NCBI GenBank assembly: GCA_018296165.2
Contig: JACKQL020000038.1
Span: 186,001 to 250,000, forward strand
From: Termitomyces sp. T153
Taxonomy: Eukaryota > Basidiomycota > Agaricomycetes > Agaricales > Lyophyllaceae
Direction of reading: 5' to 3'
Length of the DNA stretch: 64,000 bases
Below the pieces are notes generated by a model. The model made no database searches. It saw only the letters and a list, made by a program, of their open reading frames with translations, and had not been told where the DNA came from. Made by a program: the position numbers and the translations under genes. Numbering within the stretch: position 1 is the stretch's first letter; every line of letters starts with the position of its first letter. Positions 55,317 through 64,000 of this stretch are shown piece by piece.

Positions 55317-55830
55317 TTGAAATTTTAGCAGTTTGTTCCAAGTGTAAGGCTCTTGTTTAGTGACTTACAATGCAATATGATCAAAAGTCAAGACAAAAAT
55401 GCATTGTAGCAAGTATGTTGAAATACACTGAATGTCATACCTAGATGGAAATGGAATGAACTAAGAAACTCTATTGTAGGGTTTCCACTACTATAGTGTG
55501 AGAGATGTCATATATATTGTGACACTTGACCTCACCTCATCATATTCATCACATTCACCCCTGCTCCCTTTACCTTTTCTCATTATATATTTGCAAGTGT
55601 GGTGTCAATCAACCTTGTTGTCTCACTGCACTTGCAGATAAGTCTCTCTACAATCACATGTTCAAAATCTTCCCACACTGTGCTCACAGCACCTTTTTAT
55701 TTCCATCTAGATCTCTAGATTATGTCACATGTTTATTGTTCCCTCCCACCATCCCTATTCCACTGTTTTACTACATTCTACTTTATTTCATTTACCTGCT
55801 CAGTCCCCTCATAGCTAGCTTGAGTTCTTG

Positions 55831-55862
55831 GCTTCTCTCTCTCTCTCTCTCTCTCTCTCTGT
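55831..55862. repeat. CT dinucleotide microsatellite
   Basis: An uninterrupted run of about 15 CT units within the gypsy debris. Confidence 0.9.
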
Positions 55863-56022
55863 CAGGGGACATCCCACTTGTTTCCCCTTCTCCTTCTCCA
55901 GTTCTTGTCAGATTTGCTCCACTATAGTTTTCCTTTATTCTCCTTTCTTTTCCCCACTATTGGTCCTAGTTTCAGCCCTCAGGCTGCACTAGTTCTCTGT
56001 TAATAATTCAGACAAGTGTGGC
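55861..56022 (+). repeat. LTR-like repeat, right copy (inverted partner)
   Basis: Plus-strand copy of the sequence at 52740-52885, starting GTCAGGGGACATCCCA and ending TTCAGACAAGTGTGGCCCC. Both copies are CpG-free. Confidence 0.7.
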
Positions 56023-56434
56023 CCCTTTGACACTGCCACCAGATTATGTAACTGCTGACCAATTGCTGACACATCACTTTTGTCTTTTTTCTCTGTCATA
56101 CTGTACAGTTGTTTCTCATGCTTCTGAAGCCTCTGAAGCATCACACTTGGCCTAGGGAATCCCCAGACTTGTTCTCTTTGGATTTCTCTTTGCCAGGTGA
56201 GTAGTTATCTCAGTAGACACTGTATGGTACTGAATAGACTTTGGATTTCCCTTTGCCAGCTGTGTGATTGAGCCACAGCCTCCAGAGGTTGCCCTTACAC
56301 ACACTCTCTCTCTGGAGAGGGATCAAGTACTCAAGAACCATCCTGGGACTCAAGAAATCCAATTATTACCTGCTCTTTCCTACACTGCTAAAGTTCCATC
56401 CGATTGTATTATCTGAATTATATCCATTGTTATT

Positions 56435-56508
56435 GGCCGACTAGCTCAGTTGGTTAGAGCGTCGTGCTAATAACGCGAAGGTCTTGGGTTCGATCCCCAC
56501 GTTGGCCA
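56435..56508 (+). tRNA. tRNA-Ile (anticodon AAU)
   Basis: A 74-nt cloverleaf without intron. The acceptor GGCCGAC pairs with GTTGGCC (one G-T), with A as the discriminator. The D arm has the A-box TAGCTCAGTTGGTTAGAGC. The anticodon stem TCGTG/CGCGA encloses the loop CTAATAA, giving anticodon AAT (read as inosine-AU, Ile). The T arm GGGTTCGATCCCC holds the B-box. A TTTT run at about 56530 can end pol III transcription. Confidence 0.93.
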
Positions 56509-56941
56509 TAACTTATTGTGAATTGCGTTTTGGGGTATTTTGTTTTATTGCAGCTTAAACACAGTCTTCGTGAAGCGAATGGGAAATACTTAAAGTCACG
56601 ATGACCACGGGTGATACTAGAAAGGGGGCGCAATCAGTGTTCCTTTTTGTAGGATCTTAGTAGAAACTGCGCCAATCACAACTGTCATGTAGGATGCGTA
56701 GGACTGGTCCTTCTCACAAGGAGACTAGATGAAAGATTTACATATTTGACCTCGAGTTAGCTAGAAGGTCACTTTGATACGAATACTAGTGTGTCATAGT
56801 TTATGGTTGTCAGTAATAGATCTTGACCTGTGTTGTGGGTATAGTAGGTATGTATCCGCCCGAGAGAGAAGACGAGAGCAATTTGAAAACTAAGGTAGTA
56901 AAGTTGCGGTGCAAACGGATCGCAATAAAAACAACCAGGAC
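56509..56941. other. Region between tRNA and the next gene
   Basis: A 0.43-kb stretch with normal CpG content. It contains the probable pol III T-run terminator and the 3' region of the minus-strand gene. Confidence 0.4.
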
Positions 56942-59431
56942 TCATTGGGCATTGCGTTTCTCCTCAACGGCCTTTGCTACCCATCTGAGGAGGACACCTT
57001 CCAACATATTTTCCCAGCCATCATCTTTCTTCGCAACCACCTTCGCATCGAAAAAGAGTGGAAACTCTGTGGAGCGGTAGGTAGAACGGACAGGCGAACT
57101 CGACAGTTCCGTAATCTTGCTCAACAATGTACCAACCCCAGGCACCGGAAGGACTTGCGATGGTAATTGTATGGGAAGCATATACCGCAATTTCAAGGCA
57201 CTTGAGAGAAAAATATTAAATCATGAACTGATAGGTAAGGAGAGGTTTGAACTCACCCAGCCCATAGTCTGAGGTTATCGGTTCGTCTGAAGGTCCAGCC
57301 CTTCCTACCATTTTCTATCCCATCTTCTTTTACCGTCTCTTCAAGTGCAACGATATCGTGTATGCCATCCTTACTAACGTAACCCCATGGATGCTTTGAT
57401 TTCCTTACACATGCATTGTAGGCGACGCAGAGAATTTGACCCGATGACAAGCTTTCCATAAATCCATCACCTTCGGTTGGAGGGTGGAGGAAGGGAAGTA
57501 GGTTGGACGGGAGGAAAGCAGTGATCATAGCGTGTGCACGGCCTAAAAGAATGTTTTTATTAGGTTACACTCCATGATAAGATATGAAGTCTCACCAAGT
57601 TCATCGTTGACGAAGGCGCTACGTTGTGCCCAGACTGGTAGTTCCTCATCATCCACACTCAACTCCTCTTCTTCCTCCGGCAGAGCCTCTGGTTCCTCAC
57701 TAAGCGTCATCTCGCTTAGCGAATTCAGCATCCCAGTCGACACTCGTCGTCTGCCGCCATTTCCTAATAATATCCCGGCTGCCGAGATTTCCCTGTTATC
57801 CCCTGAACTAACTCTTCTTGCCTTTGCTTTTGACACGATTCGATCACCCTTTTCGATAACCTTCCGCCTTTCCTTCTCCCACCCGCGCTCTTTGACCTCC
57901 TCATTCCGTTTCCACTCAAACAGTACCTCGTCCACCACATCCAAGTATGTCGCGATCACCTTCCTCTCCTTCTCGAGTTCCTCCATTTTCACGTCCTGGC
58001 GATACAACCATCCGCTACCCACGACAAGCCGCTCGTCCCATGGCTCGGGCTTCTCCTTCTCATCATCCGGCTGCTCAAACTCGTCGTCGTCATCCTCCCA
58101 GACCGGCACGAACTTTCCTTTGACCCGCACGACAGAGAAAGTAAATGAGGTGTCTGCCTCAATGACTGTGTCCTTCGAATCATCATCAGGCGGCAGTTCC
58201 TCTGGGTTGTTAGCTGGACTGGCTAACTGCGAAAGAGTTCCGCGAGAACCTCCGTCGCTGTGTACATCGTACGCGTCGTCACTTAGAGGCAACCGACATC
58301 GTTCTTCTAGTTCCCGCAGGACCGTCAGAACTTCCAGTGCAGACTTCCTGATTAGACTGAGAGGATCGGGTTGCATTGACGATGAGGTTGAGTGTGGCCT
58401 ACCACCAGGACCGAGAAGCTTTGGTCGAAAGTGCGCGCGTATTGTGCTTGCTGATTCGTCACCAAGAGAAAAGAGATAATTTCGTATTGATCGGATCGTA
58501 CGTGTCGTAGTCTTGAGAACGCTCAAAACATCGAATGTCCTGCAGGGTTCATGGTTGTGAGGCTGAGTATCAATCCGCCAAGCCTGTGCCACCGTAGCAA
58601 GGTCATCGATTACACCAGGCAAGAGTGAGTCTGGATCAACATCATAGGTCCTGACGTGCTGGATGGATTCTGGCTGAGGGGGTGGAATTTCAGGAGATGG
58701 TGGGAGCTCGAATTGAGAACCGATGGATGGACTTGTACGGACATGAGTCAGGCCACCGATGGCAGGCACTAAACCTTGGTAGGATTTATTGAGAGGGCTA
58801 TAGAAACAATGATCAGCATCACAATCTAGTCTTTGTGCACGGATGAACGGAAGTGGTTGATGACACAGAATCGCATCCTTCGCGTGCACCAACGACTCAG
58901 CACACAATATTTCAATACAAAAGTCCGATAGGTCCAGGCAACCCCTGAAGGACCTGAGGAAATTCTCCCCAGAAATCAAGGAAGACAAAATGCTCATGCA
59001 GGTCACCAGAGCAGCTGGACAAGATGTCCCAATCACCCTCACAATGCTCCCTGTCACCATCCTCTTCCCCATGCACGGATTTCGACAAGTTCGATCGGTG
59101 GTGCCACTACCGTAGATAGAACACGTTCTTTGGCAAACACTCACTTCTTCTTCGCCGCAATTCCCGTCTTCGTAAAGTAGTGTTGTAGGTGTTCAATGCT
59201 ACCTAGTGCCATGACGCTTTCACGTTTAGCAGCACTTCGACTGAAAGGCTTCATAAGCTTGTTAGACGAGTTTACGTTGGGATAGAACGCGGTCTGCCGG
59301 CGCGACTTCTTCCCTACAGAGTCTGGTGAACTACCACTTGTGCCGGTAGAATCTGGGGTAAGAATAGGAGTCGTTGAATGAGAAGAATCGGCCATCGTTG
59401 TTTGTGAAGTCCTTAGAACTGGAAAGCTCAA
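56942..59431 (-). CDS. Conserved Agaricomycete protein of unknown function
   Basis: Exon 1 starts at 59431 (MSFPVLRTSQTTMADSSHST) and ends with HLQHYFTKTGIAAKK at the GTGAGT donor near 59147. The next conserved block, PLNKSYQGLVPAIGGLTHVR, starts at about 58797, after an AG acceptor that restores the frame. Then follow DVDPDSLLPGVIDDLATVAQ, FDVLSVLKTTTRTIRSIRNY, SLIRKSALEVLTVLRELEER, acidic linkers, ERLVVGSGWLYRQDVKMEEL, and DEELPVWAQRSAFVNDELG. Two small exons add RAHAMITAFLPSNLLPFLHP, QILCVAYNACVRKSKHPWGY, WTFRRTDNLRLWAG and a final KLRYMLPI ... GWENMLEGVLLRWVAKAVEE with stop at 56942. I recall similar proteins in other mushrooms but no function. The FL-SLSSGQILCVAYN part resembles the start of a calponin-homology fold, which is a guess. 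The first intron is unusually long (about 350 nt) and open in frame. Confidence 0.7.
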
Positions 59432-59710
59432 AGGTCGTTGTGGATGAAACGGTCAGAGCGCGATGCATGCCAACATTGCGATCACTAGCCGATCAGTGAG
59501 CACATTATGGTCGTTTTTTTACCCGGAACAGGTGCTTCAGGGGTCATTGCTGGTCCATTATAAAATAATGTATACGAGGATGCCTTGAGAATTTACAAAA
59601 ACTTGTGTCTCATATCAAAGTTGTAAAACAGTACTCTAAGGAAAGGGAAACCTCAACTGCGATGGAGGGCCAACCATGACACGAACAAGCAGCCACAACA
59701 ATCAATAACA

Positions 59711-60632
59711 TTAATGTATCAGAAGAGTCGTCATAACGTATGCAAAAAGGACAGCAGCGCTGGCAGGACCGGCCATCATCGTGGCACCATTTGGCGTCAG
59801 CCCAGGGATGTTCGCACCCCCGCCCCCAGTCGCCGTAGCTATGCTAGTGGTGCCAGTCACAGTATTTCTGCTATTGAAATCGATGCTGATGAGTGATTGG
59901 ACGTAAACAACAAAACGGGAAGCTTACAGAGTGCTAGAAGTTGGCGTATCGTCACCTACAAAAGGCCCTGTAATTGTCATGCTTCCAGACCCGGAAGTCG
60001 TATCAGGGGTCAATGAACTACTGGCAGTGGTTGGAAAGGATGCCGAAGTGGCTGTAGTACGAGTACTTGTTTTGGTGCTTGTGTGAGAGGACTTAGAGAC
60101 AGTTCCTGCGACAGGAGCTGGCGCTCCGTCTGCATCATAACACTTCGGTTCGTCATTGGTATTGCGGGAACACAAACCGCCAGCAGCTAATCCCAACCAC
60201 TGTCCTTTAGATTCTCGTTCAATGGGGCAATGTTTAAGAGCAAAACTTACGACAACAGAAGTCATCACCGGCGCATTTGACATAAGCTAGCTTGCCGCAG
60301 GATGAATCATCGTAGCCGTTGCCGCAAGTGAACCCGATTGGACAACATCCCAAAGTCCCATCCCACTCTCCGCAATATTGTGCAATGGGACAGCACCCGA
60401 ATCCTGAAGTCACAAATCATTCAATGGATGGAGTTACCATAGCCAGAAGTTCGTTTACCGTGGAAAAGCCAATGCCACAGCTCCCTCTGCGACTTAATCC
60501 AGACTCTTGGTGAGCTGAACGGAGCAGAGCCGGGATAGTTCCGCGTTCTACATTCTCGCCATGCACAGATTGAATGCCAGAGGAAAGAAAAAGGAAGAAT
60601 GCGACAATCGATGTTGTCTTCGAGTTGAACAT
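59711..60632 (-). CDS. GPI-anchored cysteine-rich secreted protein 1
   Basis: Start at 60632: MFNSKTTSIVAFFLFLSSGI is a signal peptide. The following exons have CCPIAQYCGEWDGTLGCCPI, GFTCGNGYDDSSCGKLAYVK and CAGDDFCC, a C-rich knot-like region of repeated CCP-x-G-x-x-C units. Then, after an intron, GLCSRNTNDEPKCYDADGAP and a Ser/Thr-rich stalk (STKTSTRTTATSASFPTTAS). The final exon reads TGGGGANIPGLTPNGATM and ends with a hydrophobic tail ASAAVLFAYVMTTLLIH before TAA at 59711-59713, a typical GPI-attachment signal. It is probably a cell-wall or surface protein. A tandem paralogue lies at 62233-63050. No enzymatic domain was seen. Confidence 0.7.
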
Positions 60633-62232
60633 AATCAGTACCCTGGAATGAATGGGCCAGAAATGTTTTTGGATTCTGGAGTCCTCATAGCTTTTGTTGT
60701 CGGAGTGATAGCAATCTTTCAGGTACACGAGATCGTATTTTAAACAGCCCTAGATTTCAGGCTTCATTGAAGACCTTGGCATCGGAAACGCTCCTACAGG
60801 CAGCTGCAAAATCATGGAAGTCTACTAGATATGAGAGAAATTTTTGAAACATCAAGAAAAAAATCGACAGCCATCTTCCAAGGTGTGATATGAGGAGGCT
60901 CAAAGAATCCAGTTAACGATAGCCAAGCCTGGCCAAGTCAGAAACTTCTCGGCATTCACACGTGTATAATTCGTGCCTCTGGGTGAAACGAGTTGACCGT
61001 GACAATTAAGGAAGCAAACCAAACAAACGAATTTCAAAGATTGATACGTACCACACAACCACACAACACACAACTTATACCAAATCAATCATCTAGGCGC
61101 TCGGTGAGGGTGCTCAGCAAGCGTTGTGTGAATTACGGTTCTACAGAGTCACGACATATAAACTCATCCTCAGGGCATAGGATAAAACGTATCTCACAAG
61201 TGCCATCTTCTCTAGGCGAGAGACCAGACTCAGAACGAGATCTGCTCTGGTGAAGCAGGGATGATTGGTTCCCCGTCGTTCAACTGAGTACTCAATCCGA
61301 GGAAAAGAGGATGAAGTACGCTATCAGTAATGCAAGACAGAGTATGGACACTGAGGAAAAGGGAAATTGATATGTAACCTTGGAATCCGGCAATCGCAGT
61401 GTTCAATTCAGGATAATGACACTAAGTAGTACTGAGGGAGTAAGTAGGCTCTTGATCTCTGCCGTCCAATCATACGGAATTGAGCTTTCCCTTGGGGTAG
61501 AAGTATCCTGAGGCCTATCGTGAGATAGAAGAATTCCAGGCCGCACAGCTATGTGCTCTGAACTTGGGTAGATATCTGCGATATATGATCGTGTTGTGCA
61601 AATTAGTGGAATTTCACAAGCAGATTCATCTTGGCAAAACCCAAAATGCTCTTAAACTGCCAGTAATTGAGGTACCAAACGGCGATTATGAAAGGAGTTG
61701 AACATATGACAGTATAATTTTACAGCAGTCTCCCCTTTGTGGCGGGGTACTGAGCCATTAGGCGCTACATGCATCAGGATGTTCTTAGGAACAATAGAGC
61801 AAAATACCCAACACTTTGATACATAACCTCTATCTAACCAGCTGACTAACTCACCTCATCTGTCGATGATTGCAAGGAACCCATTCAATGATCTAATGAT
61901 CTCATGGCCTGGGCTCCTTGAAGCTTAGATTGTAGTTGGATCATACGATATCACACCGATGGGCTTTTAATATTACATACCTAATTCCTATATTTGCCAT
62001 TGAATTCCCGCCACATTCCCATGAGCACCACATTGACATAATCTGCAGAGAGATATTGACAGGCAATGAATTCCAAATGGGTACCCGTACTTGACGTCCT
62101 TCTATAAATACCTCCGAATATCAATGCAGAAAAATGGTCGTAAGTGTGACGATGTAAGATGCGATATGATGCTGATATTACCGTATAAAATCTGGCATCA
62201 CATCGATATGTAGGGCTCTTGATTGACTGAAG
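60633..62232. other. 1.6-kb intergenic region between the two cysteine-rich genes
   Basis: No gene was recognised. Short open frames on both strands (for example 60993-61253) show no family features. It should contain the promoter of cysteine-rich protein 1. Confidence 0.4.
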
Positions 62233-63050
62233 TCACACTGCTAACATATAGAATATCACGGCGGCAAGAAACAGCGTCGTACTCGGGTTAGAGTTGGTGC
62301 TGTCACCATTAGCTCTAAGTCCCACAATAAGCAATGTACACCATTGAAACAAAATTTCAAGATGCATACGGTGTATTAGTAATTTGGTTGATCGGACCAG
62401 CCGCAATTACTGAAGTTGGCAAACGGACGGTTGAGGACAGCGTGTTAAAGAGTTGAGAGTTTGTCGACAACGAGTGCAAAGTGAAAGTGCTAGGGAAAGG
62501 ATTTTCTGCGGAAGTAGTCAATGGTTTTTTTGTCGTGATGCTGGGATCGATGTTATCAGCAGCTAATCCTCCGTGATCAGTATGGATTATCAAAGTATAG
62601 AAATGACACTTGCGGCAGCAGAAATTTGAGTCATCAGGACAAAGTATGTCATCAGCATCAGCGCAGCCACCACTACTACCGATGCATGTTGCATCATTCG
62701 GACAACATCCCGGCTGACCATCCGATACGGTACAATAGTACCCGACGGGGCAACAGCCGACACCTATCGAAACAATGACCACGCATTACATACATACTTA
62801 TGACCAAGAATTATAAGTCTTTACCATCGTTACATGGAAGATTGCCGGCGGCACATGAAATAAGCTGACGGCCGTGAACAACAGAATCTCGAACCTGCCT
62901 CCTGGGTTTACCAGTACGGAGCAGGGCTTTGATAGTTCCATATTTATTGGGACGCTTCAAGAGTGATCGAGTCGCTACTGGTGCATCATGCGCGGCAGAG
63001 AGCAAGCACTGGGATAGCGCAAAAAGCAGTGCAAAGATGGTGATTCTCAT
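62233..63050 (-). CDS. GPI-anchored cysteine-rich secreted protein 2
   Basis: Paralogue of the gene at 59711. Start at 63050: signal peptide MRITIFALLFALSQCLLSAA, then a basic segment (SLLKRPNKYGTIKALLRTGK, similar to GTIPALLRSAH in paralogue 1), and LISCAAGNLPCNDG. After an intron come VGCCPVGYYCTVSDGQPGCC, PNDATCIGSSGGCADADDIL and CPDDSNFCC. A later exon has a Ser/Thr/Asn-rich stalk ending near ITNT, and a last exon, after GTATGC..CTTAG (about 62381-62306), adds ANGDSTNSNPSTTLFLAAVI and FYMLAV with stop at 62233-62235, a GPI-type tail. A second Met at 63071 is possible. Surface or cell-wall role inferred. Confidence 0.65.
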
Positions 63051-64000
63051 TACAAGAAGCAAGAGACTCAAGATGAGAGAGTACGGAAGGAAATAGAGTG
63101 CTGCATTCTTGCCGAGATTGCCCTCTTTTTATACAGCAATCTCAGAGTCCTGTCAACCGGAACCAGTGAGAATATTGACAAGGATTATGGCAATGGAAGT
63201 TGGAACCAAATGAGCATATTGTCATGATGCCAAGACGACCTGTCAGCGCCGAGCAAGAAGATCAACACAGACAACACAGACGCCAGATCAAATTGAAAGT
63301 GCATACTGTCACGCTGGCTCTCAAAAAGAACCAACGAAAGTAGTATAAGTAACAAAACAGACTTACCCTCAATATACCCGATGCTGAAAACTGTAAGCAT
63401 TAGCCAAAACATGTAGACAGGGGAGGGACTTCCAATCTGAATACTACTACCGACAAACCCGAGAAAAGAGCACCATAAGGATGCCTCAGCAGTCAAACAA
63501 CGGAAGCAGAATATAAGGGCCCTAGGGCATGGACACGTCAGTGATCGAAGATGATCATAAAACTGATTACCGACATGCCTATCGAGGTGGCAGTTCCAGA
63601 TACTTCCGGGTACTCATCTGCGCATCCCCAGCCTGGACAAACTTGTGTCCCCACCAAACCCTCATCCCTGACCCATATCCAGACTCCAACGATTGCGTAA
63701 TCCTGGAAAAGCCAAGGGCCGCCGAGAAGGAATAAGGGAAGGAAACTGGACTCGGGAAGATCACGGAGGGCACAAGGAACCTCGGCATAATTGGAAGCCC
63801 AATAGCCGACGCCAAGACAGGTGCCCAGCTTGGACTTGCAATACATCAACAGTCAACTTGATCTTGGCCTCTCTCATGACTCTCTCATGACCAAATGCCC
63901 TGCCAGTATGTCGAGCTTTGGCCTGGGACACAACAAAGGAAATGGAAAGGGCACGGGCAATAACAGAGACAGCAGGGAGGAAAAGAGACAGGCTATTGTA
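63051..64000 (-). other. Unresolved coding fragment at the right edge
   Basis: The minus strand contains hydrophobic open pieces separated by GT..AG-like junctions: LGTCLGVGYWASNYAEVPCA and LFLLGGPWLFQDYAIVGVWI (63849-63538), then WCSFLGFVGSSIQIGSPSPV and YMFWLMLTVFSIGYIEG (63496-63360). They may be exons of a membrane protein gene that enters from beyond 64000, but I cannot name a family or fix the splicing, and two frames compete in 63579-63849. Confidence 0.25.

Larger units (their letters stand above)
51300..56430 (-). mobile_element. CpG-depleted Ty3/gypsy retrotransposon graveyard
   Basis: About 5 kb in which CG dinucleotides are nearly absent while TG and CA are abundant, in contrast to both flanks. 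Minus-strand frames, broken by stops and shifts, follow the order gag (55316-54964, zinc knuckle), protease (about 54260-54060, with VADIGNNLIWGVNWPRHHNS), and reverse transcriptase (about 53510-52911). RNase H and integrase are missing. A 0.15-kb sequence follows the RT at 52885-52740 and recurs in the opposite orientation at 55861-56022, so at least two insertions or a rearrangement are involved. The part from 51300 to 52740 has no recognised domain. The element is dead. Confidence 0.75.

Noticed and set aside
57574..58479. 301-codon Ser-rich plus-strand frame
   Set aside because: Antisense to the conserved protein at 56942-59431, whose minus-strand reading has conserved segments and fitting introns.

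Overview
The window looks like nuclear DNA of a mushroom-forming basidiomycete (Agaricomycete). Genes are dense and split by short introns of about 40-60 nt with GT..AG ends. The gene content fits: an AA14-type polysaccharide monooxygenase, a SulP-STAS-cyclic-nucleotide-binding transporter, F-box proteins, GPI-anchored cysteine-rich secreted proteins and a Ngaro-type tyrosine-recombinase retrotransposon. All homology calls are from reading the translation; no search was run.

Layout. 0.7-4 kb: a 2-oxoglutarate/Fe(II) oxygenase (-) and a lipolytic-type alpha/beta hydrolase (+). 4.1-5.6 kb: CpG-poor transposon debris. 6.2-10.7 kb: a RhoGEF (DH-PH). 11.1-14 kb: a decayed pogo/Tigger element interrupted by a younger CpG-rich insertion. 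14.2-19 kb: the pre-mRNA cleavage factor subunit CPSF5 and the SulP-STAS-CNB transporter, divergently transcribed from a 306-bp shared promoter. 19.3-22.5 kb: an F-box protein and a phytanoyl-CoA-dioxygenase-like protein. 23.9-28.5 kb: a large membrane-anchored protein with about two dozen tryptophan motifs (S-I-W-A / S-R-W-A). 28.8-42.3 kb: a tiny two-exon ORF, an F-box protein, SUMO, a GNAT gene whose middle is inverted, Ste24, a SURP-like protein, the AA14 LPMO and a SigF-like NTF2 protein. 43.0-48.0 kb: a 5.0-kb Ngaro element with open gag, RT-RNase H and tyrosine recombinase frames and near-identical split repeats (A1-ORFs-B1-A2-B2, reading leftwards). 48.2-50.7 kb: a second, shorter tryptophan-motif protein, paralogous to the first; the Ngaro element ends 128 bp before its start codon. 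51.3-56.4 kb: a CpG-depleted Ty3/gypsy graveyard ending beside a tRNA-Ile(AAU) gene. 56.9-63 kb: a conserved Agaricomycete protein of unknown function and two GPI-anchored cysteine-rich paralogues. The last kilobase holds an unresolved membrane-like coding fragment.

The most interesting items are the pair of tryptophan-motif proteins (a family I do not recognise, with a conserved N-terminal domain, a membrane segment, basic KKRVRTRG motifs and a basic tail), the Ngaro element with its in-frame gag-TGA-RT arrangement, the micro-inversion that broke a GNAT gene, and the SUMO gene with a 22-nt micro-exon followed by a probable GC-AG intron. Old transposons in the window have lost almost all CpG, while the young Ngaro element and the genes have not, which suggests cytosine methylation of repeats.
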